In this document: positions 7,547-16,069 of the stretch, in pieces
How positions within the stretch are numbered: the stretch's first letter is position 1
Layout of the letters: each line of letters begins with the position of its first letter
Source of the DNA: Cupriavidus necator
GTDB lineage: Bacteria; Pseudomonadota; Gammaproteobacteria; Burkholderiales; Burkholderiaceae
Direction of reading: 5' to 3'
DNA: 44,070 nucleotides
Assembly: GCF_013141915.1 (NCBI RefSeq)
Contig: NZ_SROX01000029.1
Span: forward strand, 1 to 44,070
Made by a program: the position numbers and the translations under genes
The notes under the pieces: generated by a model
The model's input: the letters and a program-made list of their open reading frames with translations, nothing else
Databases searched by the model: none
Told to the model about the DNA's origin: nothing

Positions 7547-8320
7547 TTACGGATTATCAGCGCCAACCTCAACGGCATCCGCTCCGCGTCGAAGAAGGGC
7601 TTTTTCGACTGGATGGGCAAGCAGGACGCAGACATGGTCTGTGTGCAGGAACTGAAGGCGCAGGCCGCCGACATGACGGAAGCGTTCCTTGCACCACATG
7701 GCTATCACGGCTTTTTCCATTACGCCGAAAAAAAAGGCTATAGCGGCGTCGGTCTCTACACCCGCCACAAGCCCGAGCGCGTGATCACCGGCTTCGGCAA
7801 TACGGAGTTCGACAGCGAGGGCCGTTATGTCGAAGTGCAGTATCCGCATCTGGCGGTGATATCCGTGTACGTGCCCTCCGGCTCGAGTGGCGAGGAACGC
7901 CAGCTGGCCAAGTTCCGCTTCATGGAGGCGTTCCTGCCGCACCTTCTGCAACTGAAGGCAAGCGGACGCGAAATCGTGCTGTGCGGCGACGTCAACATCG
8001 CGCACAAGGAAATCGACATCAAGAACTGGAAAGGCAACCTGAAGAACTCAGGCTTCCTGCCGGAAGAGCGTGCCTGGATCGGCGAACTGTTCGACGTGCA
8101 CGGCTATGTCGACGTGTTCCGCAAGCTGGATCCGCGGCCGGACCAGTACACGTGGTGGAGCAATCGCGGCCAGGCCTATGCCAAGAACGTGGGGTGGCGT
8201 ATCGATTACCACCTCGCCACGCCGAAGATCGCCGATACCGCGCATTTGTGCTCGATCTACAAGGACGAGAAGTTCAGCGACCACGCACCACTGTCGATCG
8301 ACTATAACTTTCCGCTCTGA
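7544..8320 (+). CDS. xth: Exodeoxyribonuclease III (Xth/ExoA)
   Basis: A class II AP endonuclease and 3'-5' exonuclease of base-excision repair. The 258 residues match the family from MLRIISANLNGIRSA (first metal/DNA site) through VCVQELKAQ (catalytic Glu), GDVNIAHKEID (Asp/Asn pair) and the closing SDHAPLSIDY (catalytic His). The start at 7544 is fixed by the family N-terminus; longer upstream frames run antisense to pyrE. An eight-A run (7728-7735) lies in frame within the Glu-Lys-Lys codons. It is divergent from pyrE, a pairing I recall from other Burkholderiales. Confidence 0.97.
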   Translation: MLRIISANLNGIRSASKKGFFDWMGKQDADMVCVQELKAQAADMTEAFLAPHGYHGFFHYAEKKGYSGVGLYTRHKPERVITGFGNTEFDSEGRYVEVQYPHLAVISVYVPSGSSGEERQLAKFRFMEAFLPHLLQLKASGREIVLCGDVNIAHKEIDIKNWKGNLKNSGFLPEERAWIGELFDVHGYVDVFRKLDPRPDQYTWWSNRGQAYAKNVGWRIDYHLATPKIADTAHLCSIYKDEKFSDHAPLSIDYNFPL

Positions 8321-8326
8321 CAGCGG

Positions 8327-8517
8327 TCACGTCGCCCGGATCTCGGCAAGCAGTTCCGGGTGACGATCGAGCAGCTTGAGCAGCTTCACCAAGGCCAGTG
8401 GCCGCTTGGTACGCCCAGTTTCGTGCCTCGAGAACGCATTGACGCCGCCCCCCAAAGATTTCGGCGGCTTCCCGCTGGTCACGATGGAGTTTCTGCGCCA
8501 AATCGCAAGTCTTGCCT
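8327..8517 (-). pseudogene. Remnant of an MqsA-like XRE antitoxin, frameshifted
   Basis: The minus strand encodes the C-terminal helix-turn-helix half of an MqsA/YgiT-type antitoxin: DQREAAEIFGG in one frame continues as GGVNAFSRHETGRTK and LALVKLLKLLDRHPELLAEI in another. The switch falls in a run of six C (8448-8453; G on the coding strand), where one base fewer restores the reading frame. The zinc-binding N-terminal half and any toxin partner are absent. The fragment ends 7 bases after xth. A sequencing error could explain the frameshift but not the missing N-terminus. It is probably a dead toxin-antitoxin relic. Confidence 0.7.
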
Positions 8518-8551
8518 CGGTACAAACCCTGCGACGCGCCCCCATCCCCGC

Positions 8552-8585
8552 TACAATGCAGGTTCCCCGCCGTGGTCGGCAGGGG
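8552..8585 (+). promoter_or_regulatory. argC promoter and leader hairpin
   Basis: TACAAT (8552-8557) is a good -10 with a weak -35. The predicted leader of about 60 bases contains CCCCGCCG (8565-8572) able to pair with CGGC-A-GGGG (8577-8585). Whether the hairpin is regulatory is unknown. Confidence 0.45.
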
Positions 8586-8623
8586 ACATTCGCATTTCCC
8601 GCACCTCATTGAGCGAGTCAGCC

Positions 8624-9571
8624 ATGGTTTTCAAAGTGTTCGTCGATGGTCAGGAAGGCACCACCGGTCTCCGGCTGCTTGACTATCTCTCGGGTCGTTC
8701 CGACGTGGAACTGCTGCGCATTGCCGACGACAAGCGCAAGGATCCGGCCGAACGAGCACGCTTCCTGAACGCCGCCGACGTCGCCTTCCTGTGCCTGCCC
8801 GACGTGGCCTCGCGCGAGGCGGTATCGCTGGTGACCAATCCGGACACCTGCGTGATCGACGCCAGCACGGCGTTCCGCACGGCTGACAACTGGGCCTACG
8901 GCCTGCCCGAACTGGCGCGCGGCCAGCGCGAGAAGATCCGCGCCAGCAAGCGCATCGCGGTGCCGGGCTGCCACGCCAGCGCCTTCGTGCTGGCGGTGCG
9001 CCCGCTGGTGGATGCCGGCGTGCTGCCGGCCGACTACCCGCTGTCGGCGTTCTCGCTGACCGGGTACAGCGGCGGCGGCAAGTCGATGATTGCCGAGTTC
9101 GAGGCCGGCGGTAACCCGAAGCTGGACAGCCCGCGTCCCTACGCGCTGGGCCTGGAACACAAGCACCTGCCGGAAATGCGCGTGCAGGCCGGCCTGGCGC
9201 AGGCGCCGATCTTCAACCCGATCGTCGGCGATTTCCTGAAGGGCCTGGCGGTGACGGTGCCGGTGTTCGCGAACCGGCTGGCGCGCAAGGTCAGCCCGGA
9301 GCAGATCGTCGAGATCTATCGCCAGCACTATGAAGGCGAGCAGTTCGTGCGCGTGATGCCGTACAACAGCGCCGACAATCTCGACGGCGGTTTTTTCGAT
9401 GTGCAGGCCAACAACGACACCAACCGCGTCGACCTGTTCGTGTTCGGCAATGCCGAGCGCCTGAACCTGGTGGCGCGCCTGGACAATCTGGGCAAGGGCG
9501 CGGCGGGCGCGGCCGTGCAATGCATGAACGTGCATGTGGGCGCCGACGAAGCCAGCGGGCTGCGCGCCTGA
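8624..9571 (+). CDS. argC: N-acetyl-gamma-glutamyl-phosphate reductase, type 2
   Basis: ArgC reduces N-acetylglutamyl phosphate to the semialdehyde with NADPH, the third step of arginine synthesis. The 315-residue protein is of the shorter type 2 form: the glycine-rich FVDGQEGTTGLRL nucleotide site at the N-terminus lacks the usual GxxGYxG of type 1. The catalytic cysteine is C116 in AVPGCHASAF, and TGYSGGGKSM forms the phosphate/active-site loop. The ATG at 8624 is fixed by family alignment; the ribosome site is poor (GAG only). A strong bidirectional terminator follows. argB, the preceding step, lies 11 kb away on the other strand. Confidence 0.95.
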   Translation: MVFKVFVDGQEGTTGLRLLDYLSGRSDVELLRIADDKRKDPAERARFLNAADVAFLCLPDVASREAVSLVTNPDTCVIDASTAFRTADNWAYGLPELARGQREKIRASKRIAVPGCHASAFVLAVRPLVDAGVLPADYPLSAFSLTGYSGGGKSMIAEFEAGGNPKLDSPRPYALGLEHKHLPEMRVQAGLAQAPIFNPIVGDFLKGLAVTVPVFANRLARKVSPEQIVEIYRQHYEGEQFVRVMPYNSADNLDGGFFDVQANNDTNRVDLFVFGNAERLNLVARLDNLGKGAAGAAVQCMNVHVGADEASGLRA

Positions 9572-9591
9572 GGTTTCTGTCCACGCACAAT

Positions 9592-9618
9592 AAAAAAGCC
9601 GGCGATGCCGGCTTTTTT
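9592..9618. terminator. Bidirectional intrinsic terminator
   Basis: A6 (9592-9597), GCCGGC, GAT, GCCGGC, T6 (9613-9618): a perfect symmetric stem-loop with U-tracts on both strands. It separates convergent argC and the subtilase gene and should end both transcripts. Confidence 0.93.
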
Positions 9619-9638
9619 GTTGGTCGGGTCGCTGCGGC

Positions 9639-11729
9639 TTACACGCGTTGCAACGCACGCAGCGCATCGACCAGCCCGGCCCCCTGGAAGGCGCGCTCGC
9701 GCCCCAAGTCCGTGGCCGCGCCGCACAGGATGGCCTTGACCGTCTCCGGCTGGCCCATCAGTTCATTGTTGCGCGACAGCAGCAGGGCTGCGACGCCGGA
9801 CACGTGCGGCGCCGCCATGCTGGTGCCATCCATCGACGCCAGCGTGCCGCCGGGCACGGTCGAGGTGATCTTCTCCCCTGGCGCGACCAGGTCGGGCTTG
9901 ATGCGGCCATCGCCAGTGGGACCATGGCTGGAAAAGTAGGAAATGCCATACCGGTAAGGATCGGTACGATGGGTCGCGCCCACCGTGATCACAGCGCGCG
10001 CGTTACCGGGGTCGGTGATGGTCTGGCCGCGGAACCCCGCGCCCATGTGCTCGGCCGCAAAGGCCTCGTCGTAGCCGAAGTTGCCTGCCGCCACGACCAC
10101 GACCACGCCGCTGGCTACCAGGCGGTCGCACTCGACGCACACCGGCGTGCTGCCGCAGGCATAGCTGCGCACGTCATGGCGCAGCGCCACGCTCAGGTTG
10201 ATGCCATGCACCGATTGCCGGTCGCGGCTCTGGTTGAGCCAGCGCACGTACTGCAGCGCGCCCAGGATGCCGAACTCGTCGCCCCGGCCCTGCGCGTCGA
10301 ATATGCGCAGGTCCAGCAGTTCGATGCGCGGGCAGATACCGCTGACATCGCCGGCTTCGGCCAGCTCGGGCGGCAGCGGCATCGGGTCGGGCCGCGCCAG
10401 GTAGGCCGACGACGGCCAGCCGGCGCCGATAATGCCCGCCACATGCGTGCCATGGCTGCCGCCAGGAGCCACGTACTGTGCCGGATCGTCCTGGCTGATT
10501 TCGAGCAGCGGCTCGATCACCGACCAGTCGATGATGCGGCCGTGCGCCAGGTCTTCGGCAATCGCCGCGATCCGCTGCCGGAGTTCAGCCTCGCCAGGGC
10601 CGCGCCTGCCCTTGGGCATGGGCGGGAGGCGGCCGCTGGTGATCGCCGACAGGCGCGTGAAATCCAGCGTCCTGACCACGCGCGACAAGCGTGGGGCGAT
10701 CAGCCCGTCGCGCACCGGCAGCGGCCCGTCCAGCTTGAGCGGATCGAAGAAGGCTGGGTGACGCGCATCGATGCCCGAATCGATCACCGCCCAGCACACG
10801 CCCTGCCCACCGGTATCGAACACGCGGATGGCCGCATCGGCCTTGACGGTCTTGCGCGAGGCGAACACCGCGTGCTCGGCCGGCCGGTTGACGGAGATGC
10901 GCCACAGCGGCGAAACGGCAGCGGCATTGGGGACGTCCCCGGCAGCCATTCTCGCCGCCATTCCCGCCGCCACCCCCGCTGCCGGCGCGGCGGCCTCTGC
11001 ATGATCCTCCTGCAGGCAAGCCCACAGCGTCTCCAGCACCTGGCGGCTGGCCTGCGTGACCCGCCGCGTCAGCCCGCCGGGCGGGAAGCTGTCGTCGCGC
11101 AGCCCCAGTAGCGTCAGCGCGACGTACTGCGCGGCGACATTGACCAGCCGCCCCAGCGCCTGCCCGGCCGGGGCGGCGAGGCCGCCAAAGCGGGTGCGCG
11201 ACGCGGTGTAGCCGATGTCCTTGAAGCGGGCCAGCGCCGCCTCGCTGCCGACATGGGCCAGCACCGACTCGCCCAGCCAGCGCACCAGCGCCTCCCCGGT
11301 CAGGCTCAGCGCCAGCGCCCTGCGCGCGGCGGGCGTCCATTGCATGCCGGCCATCGGCACGCGCACCTCGCGATGCCACCAGGGTGTAAGCGGCAGCAGG
11401 CGCAGCATGTCGAAGAAGTCGATCTGCGCCAGGAGGTGCGATTCATTGGCGGCAAGAAAGCGTTGGCCGGCCTGGTCCGCTGCCGGCCCCGCCAGCGCCG
11501 GCAGCCGCCGCAGCACCGCGGCGCGCAGTGCGGCTATGCCGGCACCATGGTGCGGGGTCAGCAGCAAGCCGCGCGGCACCTCGAACGATTCGCCGGACGC
11601 ATACAGCAGCCAGACTTCGGAGCTGACCGGCAGATCGCTGGTAAAGCGGTCTGGCTCGGCCTCGCAGCCGGCGAAGATCAGCATATACGCGGCCCGCTGC
11701 TCCGACGGGCTCATGCGGTTCAGGCTCAT
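9639..11729 (-). CDS. S8 (subtilisin) family peptidase, large intracellular form
   Basis: A 696-residue serine protease with a complete subtilase triad: D317 (WAVIDSGID), H426 (GGSHGTHVAG), oxyanion N550 (VAAGN) and S637 (DGTSMAAPHVSG). The catalytic domain spans about 300-696. Between Asp and His are about 109 residues against roughly 32 in subtilisin, a long insertion. Residues 1-290 form an unrecognised, mostly helical-looking domain, ending in an Ala-rich linker (245-272). No signal peptide or membrane segment is visible, so it probably acts in the cytoplasm. The ATG at 11729 is chosen for the AGGGGA site 7 bases upstream. Its role is unknown; no inhibitor or propeptide gene is adjacent. 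Confidence 0.88.
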   Translation of the reverse strand: MSLNRMSPSEQRAAYMLIFAGCEAEPDRFTSDLPVSSEVWLLYASGESFEVPRGLLLTPHHGAGIAALRAAVLRRLPALAGPAADQAGQRFLAANESHLLAQIDFFDMLRLLPLTPWWHREVRVPMAGMQWTPAARRALALSLTGEALVRWLGESVLAHVGSEAALARFKDIGYTASRTRFGGLAAPAGQALGRLVNVAAQYVALTLLGLRDDSFPPGGLTRRVTQASRQVLETLWACLQEDHAEAAAPAAGVAAGMAARMAAGDVPNAAAVSPLWRISVNRPAEHAVFASRKTVKADAAIRVFDTGGQGVCWAVIDSGIDARHPAFFDPLKLDGPLPVRDGLIAPRLSRVVRTLDFTRLSAITSGRLPPMPKGRRGPGEAELRQRIAAIAEDLAHGRIIDWSVIEPLLEISQDDPAQYVAPGGSHGTHVAGIIGAGWPSSAYLARPDPMPLPPELAEAGDVSGICPRIELLDLRIFDAQGRGDEFGILGALQYVRWLNQSRDRQSVHGINLSVALRHDVRSYACGSTPVCVECDRLVASGVVVVVAAGNFGYDEAFAAEHMGAGFRGQTITDPGNARAVITVGATHRTDPYRYGISYFSSHGPTGDGRIKPDLVAPGEKITSTVPGGTLASMDGTSMAAPHVSGVAALLLSRNNELMGQPETVKAILCGAATDLGRERAFQGAGLVDALRALQRV

Positions 11730-11822
11730 GCGGGTCCCCTGCGGTTGTCGCATTGTCGCTGGCGCCGGCGCCACGGCTTCAAGCCGCTGTCAGGGATGCG
11801 GCGCGGGTCGCCGCAACGGGCT

Positions 11823-12791
11823 TCAGCGCTTCAGCGGCTTTTGCCGGTCTTCGTCGCCGGCATCCACCGGCGCATCGCCAAGGCCCGTCATGTTGGCGCG
11901 GTACGGCGGCAGTTTGTCTACGGTGGTATTGATGGCGCGCGCGTACAGCGGCAGCACCTCGGGCATGTGCCTTTCCAGGTCAGCGATGCGGCTGCGCCCG
12001 GACGGATGGGTCGACAGGAACTCGGCGCCCGACTGCGATACCTTGCCCATCTTCTGCCATAGCGACACCGCCGCGCGCGGATCGTAGCCAGCGCGCGCGG
12101 CCACATCCATGCCGATCAGGTCGGCCTCGGACTCGTCGGAGCGTGAAAAACGCAGTGTCAGCAGGTGCGCGCCCGTGCCCAGCGCCATATTGCCGAGGTT
12201 GCCGAAGCCGAACAGCTGCGAGATCACGTTGGCGCCAAGGTTGGTGATCTCGGACTTGGCGGCGCGCTCGCGCGCATGCTCCTGCAGCGCGTGCGCGATC
12301 TCATGCCCCATCACCATGGCGACTTCGTCATCGGTCAGCCTGAGCTGGTCGAGCAGCCCGGTATAGACCGCGATCTTGCCGCCCGGCATGCAGAACGCAT
12401 TGACCTGTTTCGAGCCGATCAGGTTGATTTCCCACTGCCACTGGCGGGCGCGCTCATTCCAGCGCGCGGTCTGCGGCAGCAGGCGCTTGCCGATGGCGCG
12501 CAGGCGGATCAACTGCGGGTTGTTGTCGGCGGCGAGGGCGCGCTTGGCGATGGCCTCCTGCTTGAGCTGCTCGTACTCCTGCGCGGCCTGCTGCTCGATC
12601 GCCTCGGCCGGTACGATATTGCGCACTGCGGAGCCGCCGGGATTGAGCCGGATGCCGCCGGCACCGGGGTCCTGCGGCTGCGCCAGCGCCGGCAGGCTGC
12701 CGCCGAGCGGCAGCACGGCCGCGGCCAGCACCAACGCGCGGGCCAGGCGCAGTCTGGAAGGACGCTGAACACCATGCGGGGGGCGAAGCAT
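11823..12791 (-). CDS. M48-family zinc metalloprotease, exported
   Basis: A 322-residue peptidase with the zinc motif HEIAH (H163, H167) and a third ligand E222 in DESEADLIG. The first 37 residues look like a signal peptide (arginine-rich start, hydrophobic core, PALA-QP cleavage), placing it in the periplasm or attached to the outer membrane, as for the M48 proteases LoiP and BepA that deal with outer-membrane protein quality. There are no C-terminal TPR repeats, so it is nearer the short LoiP/YcaL type. The ATG at 12791 follows AAGGAA. A TATTAT -10 lies on the minus strand at 12839-12844, facing away from ampG. The substrate is not predictable. Confidence 0.9.
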   Translation of the reverse strand: MLRPPHGVQRPSRLRLARALVLAAAVLPLGGSLPALAQPQDPGAGGIRLNPGGSAVRNIVPAEAIEQQAAQEYEQLKQEAIAKRALAADNNPQLIRLRAIGKRLLPQTARWNERARQWQWEINLIGSKQVNAFCMPGGKIAVYTGLLDQLRLTDDEVAMVMGHEIAHALQEHARERAAKSEITNLGANVISQLFGFGNLGNMALGTGAHLLTLRFSRSDESEADLIGMDVAARAGYDPRAAVSLWQKMGKVSQSGAEFLSTHPSGRSRIADLERHMPEVLPLYARAINTTVDKLPPYRANMTGLGDAPVDAGDEDRQKPLKR

Positions 12792-12890
12792 GTGCGATTC
12801 CTTGGGCGCAATCGGAGAGTGGGCAAACCGGTGGTGCAATAATACACGGCGCCCGCGCAGCCGCGCGGGCGGCACACCGCCGCCCCATCC

Positions 12891-14150
12891 ATGAATTTTC
12901 AGACCTATCTCGATATCTTCCGCAACCGCCGCATCGGCGCCATGCTGATGCTGGGCTTTGCCTCCGGCCTGCCGCTGGCGCTCACCTCGGGTACCTTGCA
13001 GGCATGGATGACGGTCGAAGGGCTGGATCTCAAGACCATCGGCTTTTTCTCGCTGGTCGGCCAGGCCTATATCTTCAAGTTCCTGTGGGCGCCGCTGATG
13101 GACCGCTACACGCCGCCGCTGCTGGGGCGCCGGCGCGGCTGGCTGCTGCTGACGCAGGCCGGGCTGGTGCTGGGCATCGCCGGCATGGCGTTCTGCCCGC
13201 CGCAACAGGCACTGTGGACGCTGGCGGCACTGGCCACGCTGGTGGCATTCCTGTCGGCCTCGCAGGACATTGTCTTCGACGCCTACAGCACCGACGTGCT
13301 GCGTCCGGCCGAGCGCGGCGCCGGCGCGGCGGTCAAGGTGCTGGGCTACCGGCTGGCGATGCTGGTCTCGGGCGGCCTGGCGCTGTGGCTGGCCGACCGT
13401 GTGCTGGGCTGGCAGCAGACCTACCTGCTGATGGCGGCGCTGATGGGCGTGGGCATGCTGACGCTGCTGTGGGCGCCGGAGCCCGACGTGCCCGCGCGCG
13501 CGCCGCGCTCGCTGGAAGAGGCGGTGGCAGGCCCGCTGCGCGACTTCTTCGCGCGCCCGGGCGCCTGGTGGCTGCTGCTGCTGATCGTGCTGTACAAGCT
13601 TGGCGACGCCTTTGCCGGCAGCCTGTCGACCACCTTCCTGATTCGCGGCGTCGGCTTCTCGGCGGGCGAGGTCGGCATCGTCAACAAGACCCTGGGCCTG
13701 GCCGCCACCATCATCGGCGCGCTGTTCGGCGGCACGCTGATGGTGCGCCTCGGCCTGTATCGCTCATTGATGCTGTTCGGCGTGCTGCAGGCGGTGTCGA
13801 ACCTGGGCTACTGGATCCTCGCGGTGACACCGCCGCACCTATGGACCATGGGCGCGACCATTGCGGTCGAGAACCTGTGCGGGGGCATGGGCACCGCGGC
13901 CTTCGTCGCGCTGCTGATGACGCTGTGCAACCGCTCGTTCTCGGCCACGCAGTACGCGCTGCTGTCGGCGCTGGCGTCGGTGGGCCGGGTCTACGTCGGA
14001 CCCACGTCCGGCTATATGGTCGAGGCCTGGGGCTGGGCGCCGTTCTATCTCGGCACCGTGGTGGTGGCGCTGCCCGGCGTGATGCTGCTCTGGGCGATGC
14101 GCCACACCGTGCACCGCTACGAGGCCCAGGCGCGCGAAGCGGTCGCCTGA
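12891..14150 (+). CDS. ampG: AmpG-family muropeptide permease (MFS)
   Basis: AmpG imports GlcNAc-anhydroMurNAc peptides from the periplasm for murein recycling and in many bacteria signals beta-lactamase induction. The 419-residue protein begins with the family-typical RRIGAMLMLGFASGLPLALT and AWMTVEGLDLKTIGFF, and contains the loop SASQDIVFDAYSTDVL; about 12 hydrophobic segments follow. The ATG is at 12891, 99 bases from the divergent M48 protease. It is convergent with the thioesterase gene, only 22 bases apart, with a CCGGGGCCCCGG palindrome at 14151-14162 between them. No ampC/ampR is present in the window. Confidence 0.93.
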   Translation: MNFQTYLDIFRNRRIGAMLMLGFASGLPLALTSGTLQAWMTVEGLDLKTIGFFSLVGQAYIFKFLWAPLMDRYTPPLLGRRRGWLLLTQAGLVLGIAGMAFCPPQQALWTLAALATLVAFLSASQDIVFDAYSTDVLRPAERGAGAAVKVLGYRLAMLVSGGLALWLADRVLGWQQTYLLMAALMGVGMLTLLWAPEPDVPARAPRSLEEAVAGPLRDFFARPGAWWLLLLIVLYKLGDAFAGSLSTTFLIRGVGFSAGEVGIVNKTLGLAATIIGALFGGTLMVRLGLYRSLMLFGVLQAVSNLGYWILAVTPPHLWTMGATIAVENLCGGMGTAAFVALLMTLCNRSFSATQYALLSALASVGRVYVGPTSGYMVEAWGWAPFYLGTVVVALPGVMLLWAMRHTVHRYEAQAREAVA

Positions 14151-14172
14151 CCGGGGCCCCGGCCTATTTCTC

Positions 14173-15021
14173 CTACTCCTTGTAGTAGACGATCTGGTGC
14201 GAGCTGGCGATCAGCTCGCCCGCGGCGCTCCACAGCTGCGCGCGCTGGTCGAAGAAGCCCTGCCGGAACACCTGCGCCTGCGCGCTGGCCAGCACATGGC
14301 TGTCGCCCAGCGCGGCCAGCGTGGCCGCGTCCGCATGGAAATACGTGGTCATCGACACCGTGCCGGCCGGCACGAAGCCCGCGCGCTTGAGGAAGATGCG
14401 CGGGTAGAAGCTGTCTGCCCACGCCGCCACCGCGGCAAAGTCCGGCGTGCGCGCCGGCGCATCGCGCAGCCAGAACTGCGTCAGGCTGTCGGGATGCTCG
14501 GTGCCCGCCTCGGCGTTCGGCTTGGCGCCGCGCACCGGACGCATGTCGTAGGACTTGAGCCAGCGCACCGGCGCAAACCCGCCCATACCCGGCAGCGTCT
14601 CGGCGGCCGGCACCGCCGGCATCACGGCTTCGCCACAGGCCCAGGTCTCGCGCCGCACCGCGAACATGGCGGTCGCGGTGGTGGCAACGGCGTCGCCCTG
14701 GCGCAGTTCCAATGTCCAGTGCTGGGTCGAGCGATTGGTGCGCACCGGGCGGGCCTCGATCTCGAACGGGCCTTCCGCGATCGGGCCGGCAAAGTTGACG
14801 GTCAGCGAGACCGGCTCGCCCAGGCGCTGGGGATGGTCCAGCGCCGCCTGCAACAGCGTCGCGGCGGTGATTCCGCCAAAGGGACCGATCATGTTCCAGT
14901 ACGCTGGCGTGGTGCGGCCGAGGAAGCGGTGCTCGCCGGCCGGGGCGAGCGCCAGCGCGTCGTCGAAGGGATGGAGCGGGCTGGCGGCAGCGGCCGCGTG
15001 GGTCTGGGGCGCAGTGGACAT
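14173..15021 (-). CDS. Acyl-CoA thioesterase, TesB-like double hotdog
   Basis: A 282-residue protein with two hotdog halves: the first includes YWNMIGPFGGITAATLLQA, the second TTYFHADAATLAALGDSHV and ends in the family-typical ASSHQIVYYKE. Such enzymes hydrolyse acyl-CoA to free acid and CoA in the cytoplasm. The gene has its own promoter (TTGACC-17-TAGTGT) and a 14-bp perfect palindrome just downstream of it, of the type bound by TetR-family repressors. In Burkholderiales such repressors often respond to acyl-CoA, which would fit, but the regulator is not in the neighbourhood. The natural substrate chain length is unknown. Confidence 0.88.
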   Translation of the reverse strand: MSTAPQTHAAAAASPLHPFDDALALAPAGEHRFLGRTTPAYWNMIGPFGGITAATLLQAALDHPQRLGEPVSLTVNFAGPIAEGPFEIEARPVRTNRSTQHWTLELRQGDAVATTATAMFAVRRETWACGEAVMPAVPAAETLPGMGGFAPVRWLKSYDMRPVRGAKPNAEAGTEHPDSLTQFWLRDAPARTPDFAAVAAWADSFYPRIFLKRAGFVPAGTVSMTTYFHADAATLAALGDSHVLASAQAQVFRQGFFDQRAQLWSAAGELIASSHQIVYYKE

Positions 15022-15053
15022 GGCGGAGGCAGGGAAGATGTGTGTCGTGGAAT

Positions 15054-15067
15054 CGAACGATCGTTCG
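15054..15067. promoter_or_regulatory. Palindromic operator before the thioesterase gene
   Basis: CGAACGATCGTTCG is a perfect 14-bp palindrome located just downstream of the -10 box and about 33 bases before the ATG. The form matches TetR/AcrR-type operators (AACG-N2-CGTT core). Position at or after the transcription start suggests repression. Confidence 0.65.
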
Positions 15068-15078
15068 CTTAGCTGCCT

Positions 15079-15107
15079 ACACTAACCGTAGTCAGCATTG
15101 GGGTCAA
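15079..15107 (-). promoter_or_regulatory. Thioesterase gene promoter
   Basis: On the minus strand TTGACC (15102-15107), a 17-base spacer and TAGTGT (15079-15084) form a good sigma-70-type promoter ahead of the gene starting at 15021. Confidence 0.6.
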
Positions 15108-15157
15108 GTGACAGTCCTCCCGCCTTGCGTCTTTGCACGCCTTTGCACGCCGCCGCA

Positions 15158-16045
15158 TCAGCTCCGCACCCGCCGCCGCGCTGGCAACGCCCAGCCAAGC
15201 TGGTTGGCGACCACGCCCAGCAGCACCAGCGCCATGCCGGCTACCTGCAGCGGCCCCAGCACCACGCCGAACACCATCACGTCGATGACGATCGCCACCA
15301 GCGGATAGATGAACGACAGCGTGGCGATCGACAGCACCGGAAGCCGCTGGAAGGCGCCATACAGCAGCGTGTACATCACGCCGGTATGCACCAGTCCGAG
15401 CGCCATCAGCGCGACCCAGGTGCCGCCGCCATAGCTGCCCGCCGCCGGATGCGCCAGCGGCGCCAGCATCAGCACGCCCAGCACCATCTGCAGCCCGGCG
15501 ATCTGGCCTGGCGGGATAGCCTGCAGCCGCCGCGTGGCGAGGGTCGTCACGGCGTACAGCAGTCCCGCGAGCAGGCCCAGCCCGATGCCGGCGAGCATCG
15601 ACGCGCCGCTGTCGCCGTGCTCCAGCCCGGTGATCAGCATGACGCCGGCAAAGGCCAGCACCAGCCAGGGCAGCCGCGCGAACGGGAACGGCTCGCGCTG
15701 CACCAGCGACGTGAGCAGCAGCAGGAAGAACGGCTGGGTGTGGTAGACCACCGTGGCGATGGCGATGCCGCTATACGCATAGGCCGAGAACAGCGCCAGC
15801 CAGTTGAGCACCAGCGTGACCCCGCCCAGCGCCAGCCAGCCCAGCTGGGCGCGGGTCATGCGCACCCAGCCGCGCTGCAAGGTCAGCGCGCCCAGCAGCG
15901 CGGCGCCGCCGAACAGGCAGCGGAAGAACACCACATCGAGCGGCGGCTGGCCGCTGGTGACCACGAACCAGCCGATGTTGCCCGACAGCACCATGGCCAC
16001 GACCATACGCCAGGCGCCGCCCGGCAGGGGTTGTTGCGAAGGCAT
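15158..16045 (-). CDS. EamA/DMT-family transporter
   Basis: A 295-residue membrane protein of the drug/metabolite transporter superfamily, with about ten hydrophobic segments in two EamA repeats (roughly 10-140 and 150-290). DMT members usually export amino acids, metabolites or drugs; the substrate is not evident. The ATG at 16045 is chosen over an in-frame upstream codon because GGAG lies 8 bases upstream. It is divergent from a LysR regulator across a 112-base gap rich in inverted repeats, so that regulator probably controls it. The GRAS-type arrangement of regulator plus exporter suggests an inducible efflux function. Confidence 0.87.
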   Translation of the reverse strand: MPSQQPLPGGAWRMVVAMVLSGNIGWFVVTSGQPPLDVVFFRCLFGGAALLGALTLQRGWVRMTRAQLGWLALGGVTLVLNWLALFSAYAYSGIAIATVVYHTQPFFLLLLTSLVQREPFPFARLPWLVLAFAGVMLITGLEHGDSGASMLAGIGLGLLAGLLYAVTTLATRRLQAIPPGQIAGLQMVLGVLMLAPLAHPAAGSYGGGTWVALMALGLVHTGVMYTLLYGAFQRLPVLSIATLSFIYPLVAIVIDVMVFGVVLGPLQVAGMALVLLGVVANQLGWALPARRRVRS

Positions 16046-16069
16046 GAAGAACTCCGGTCTGGCGAATGC

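Noticed and set aside
7728..7735. Eight-A run in xth as a possible programmed frameshift or slippage site
   Set aside because: It encodes Glu-Lys-Lys in the normal exonuclease III sequence, and the alternative frames stop without any conserved product.
14151..14162. CCGGGGCCCCGG as a terminator between ampG and the thioesterase gene
   Set aside because: The palindrome has no loop room and no U-tract on either strand.
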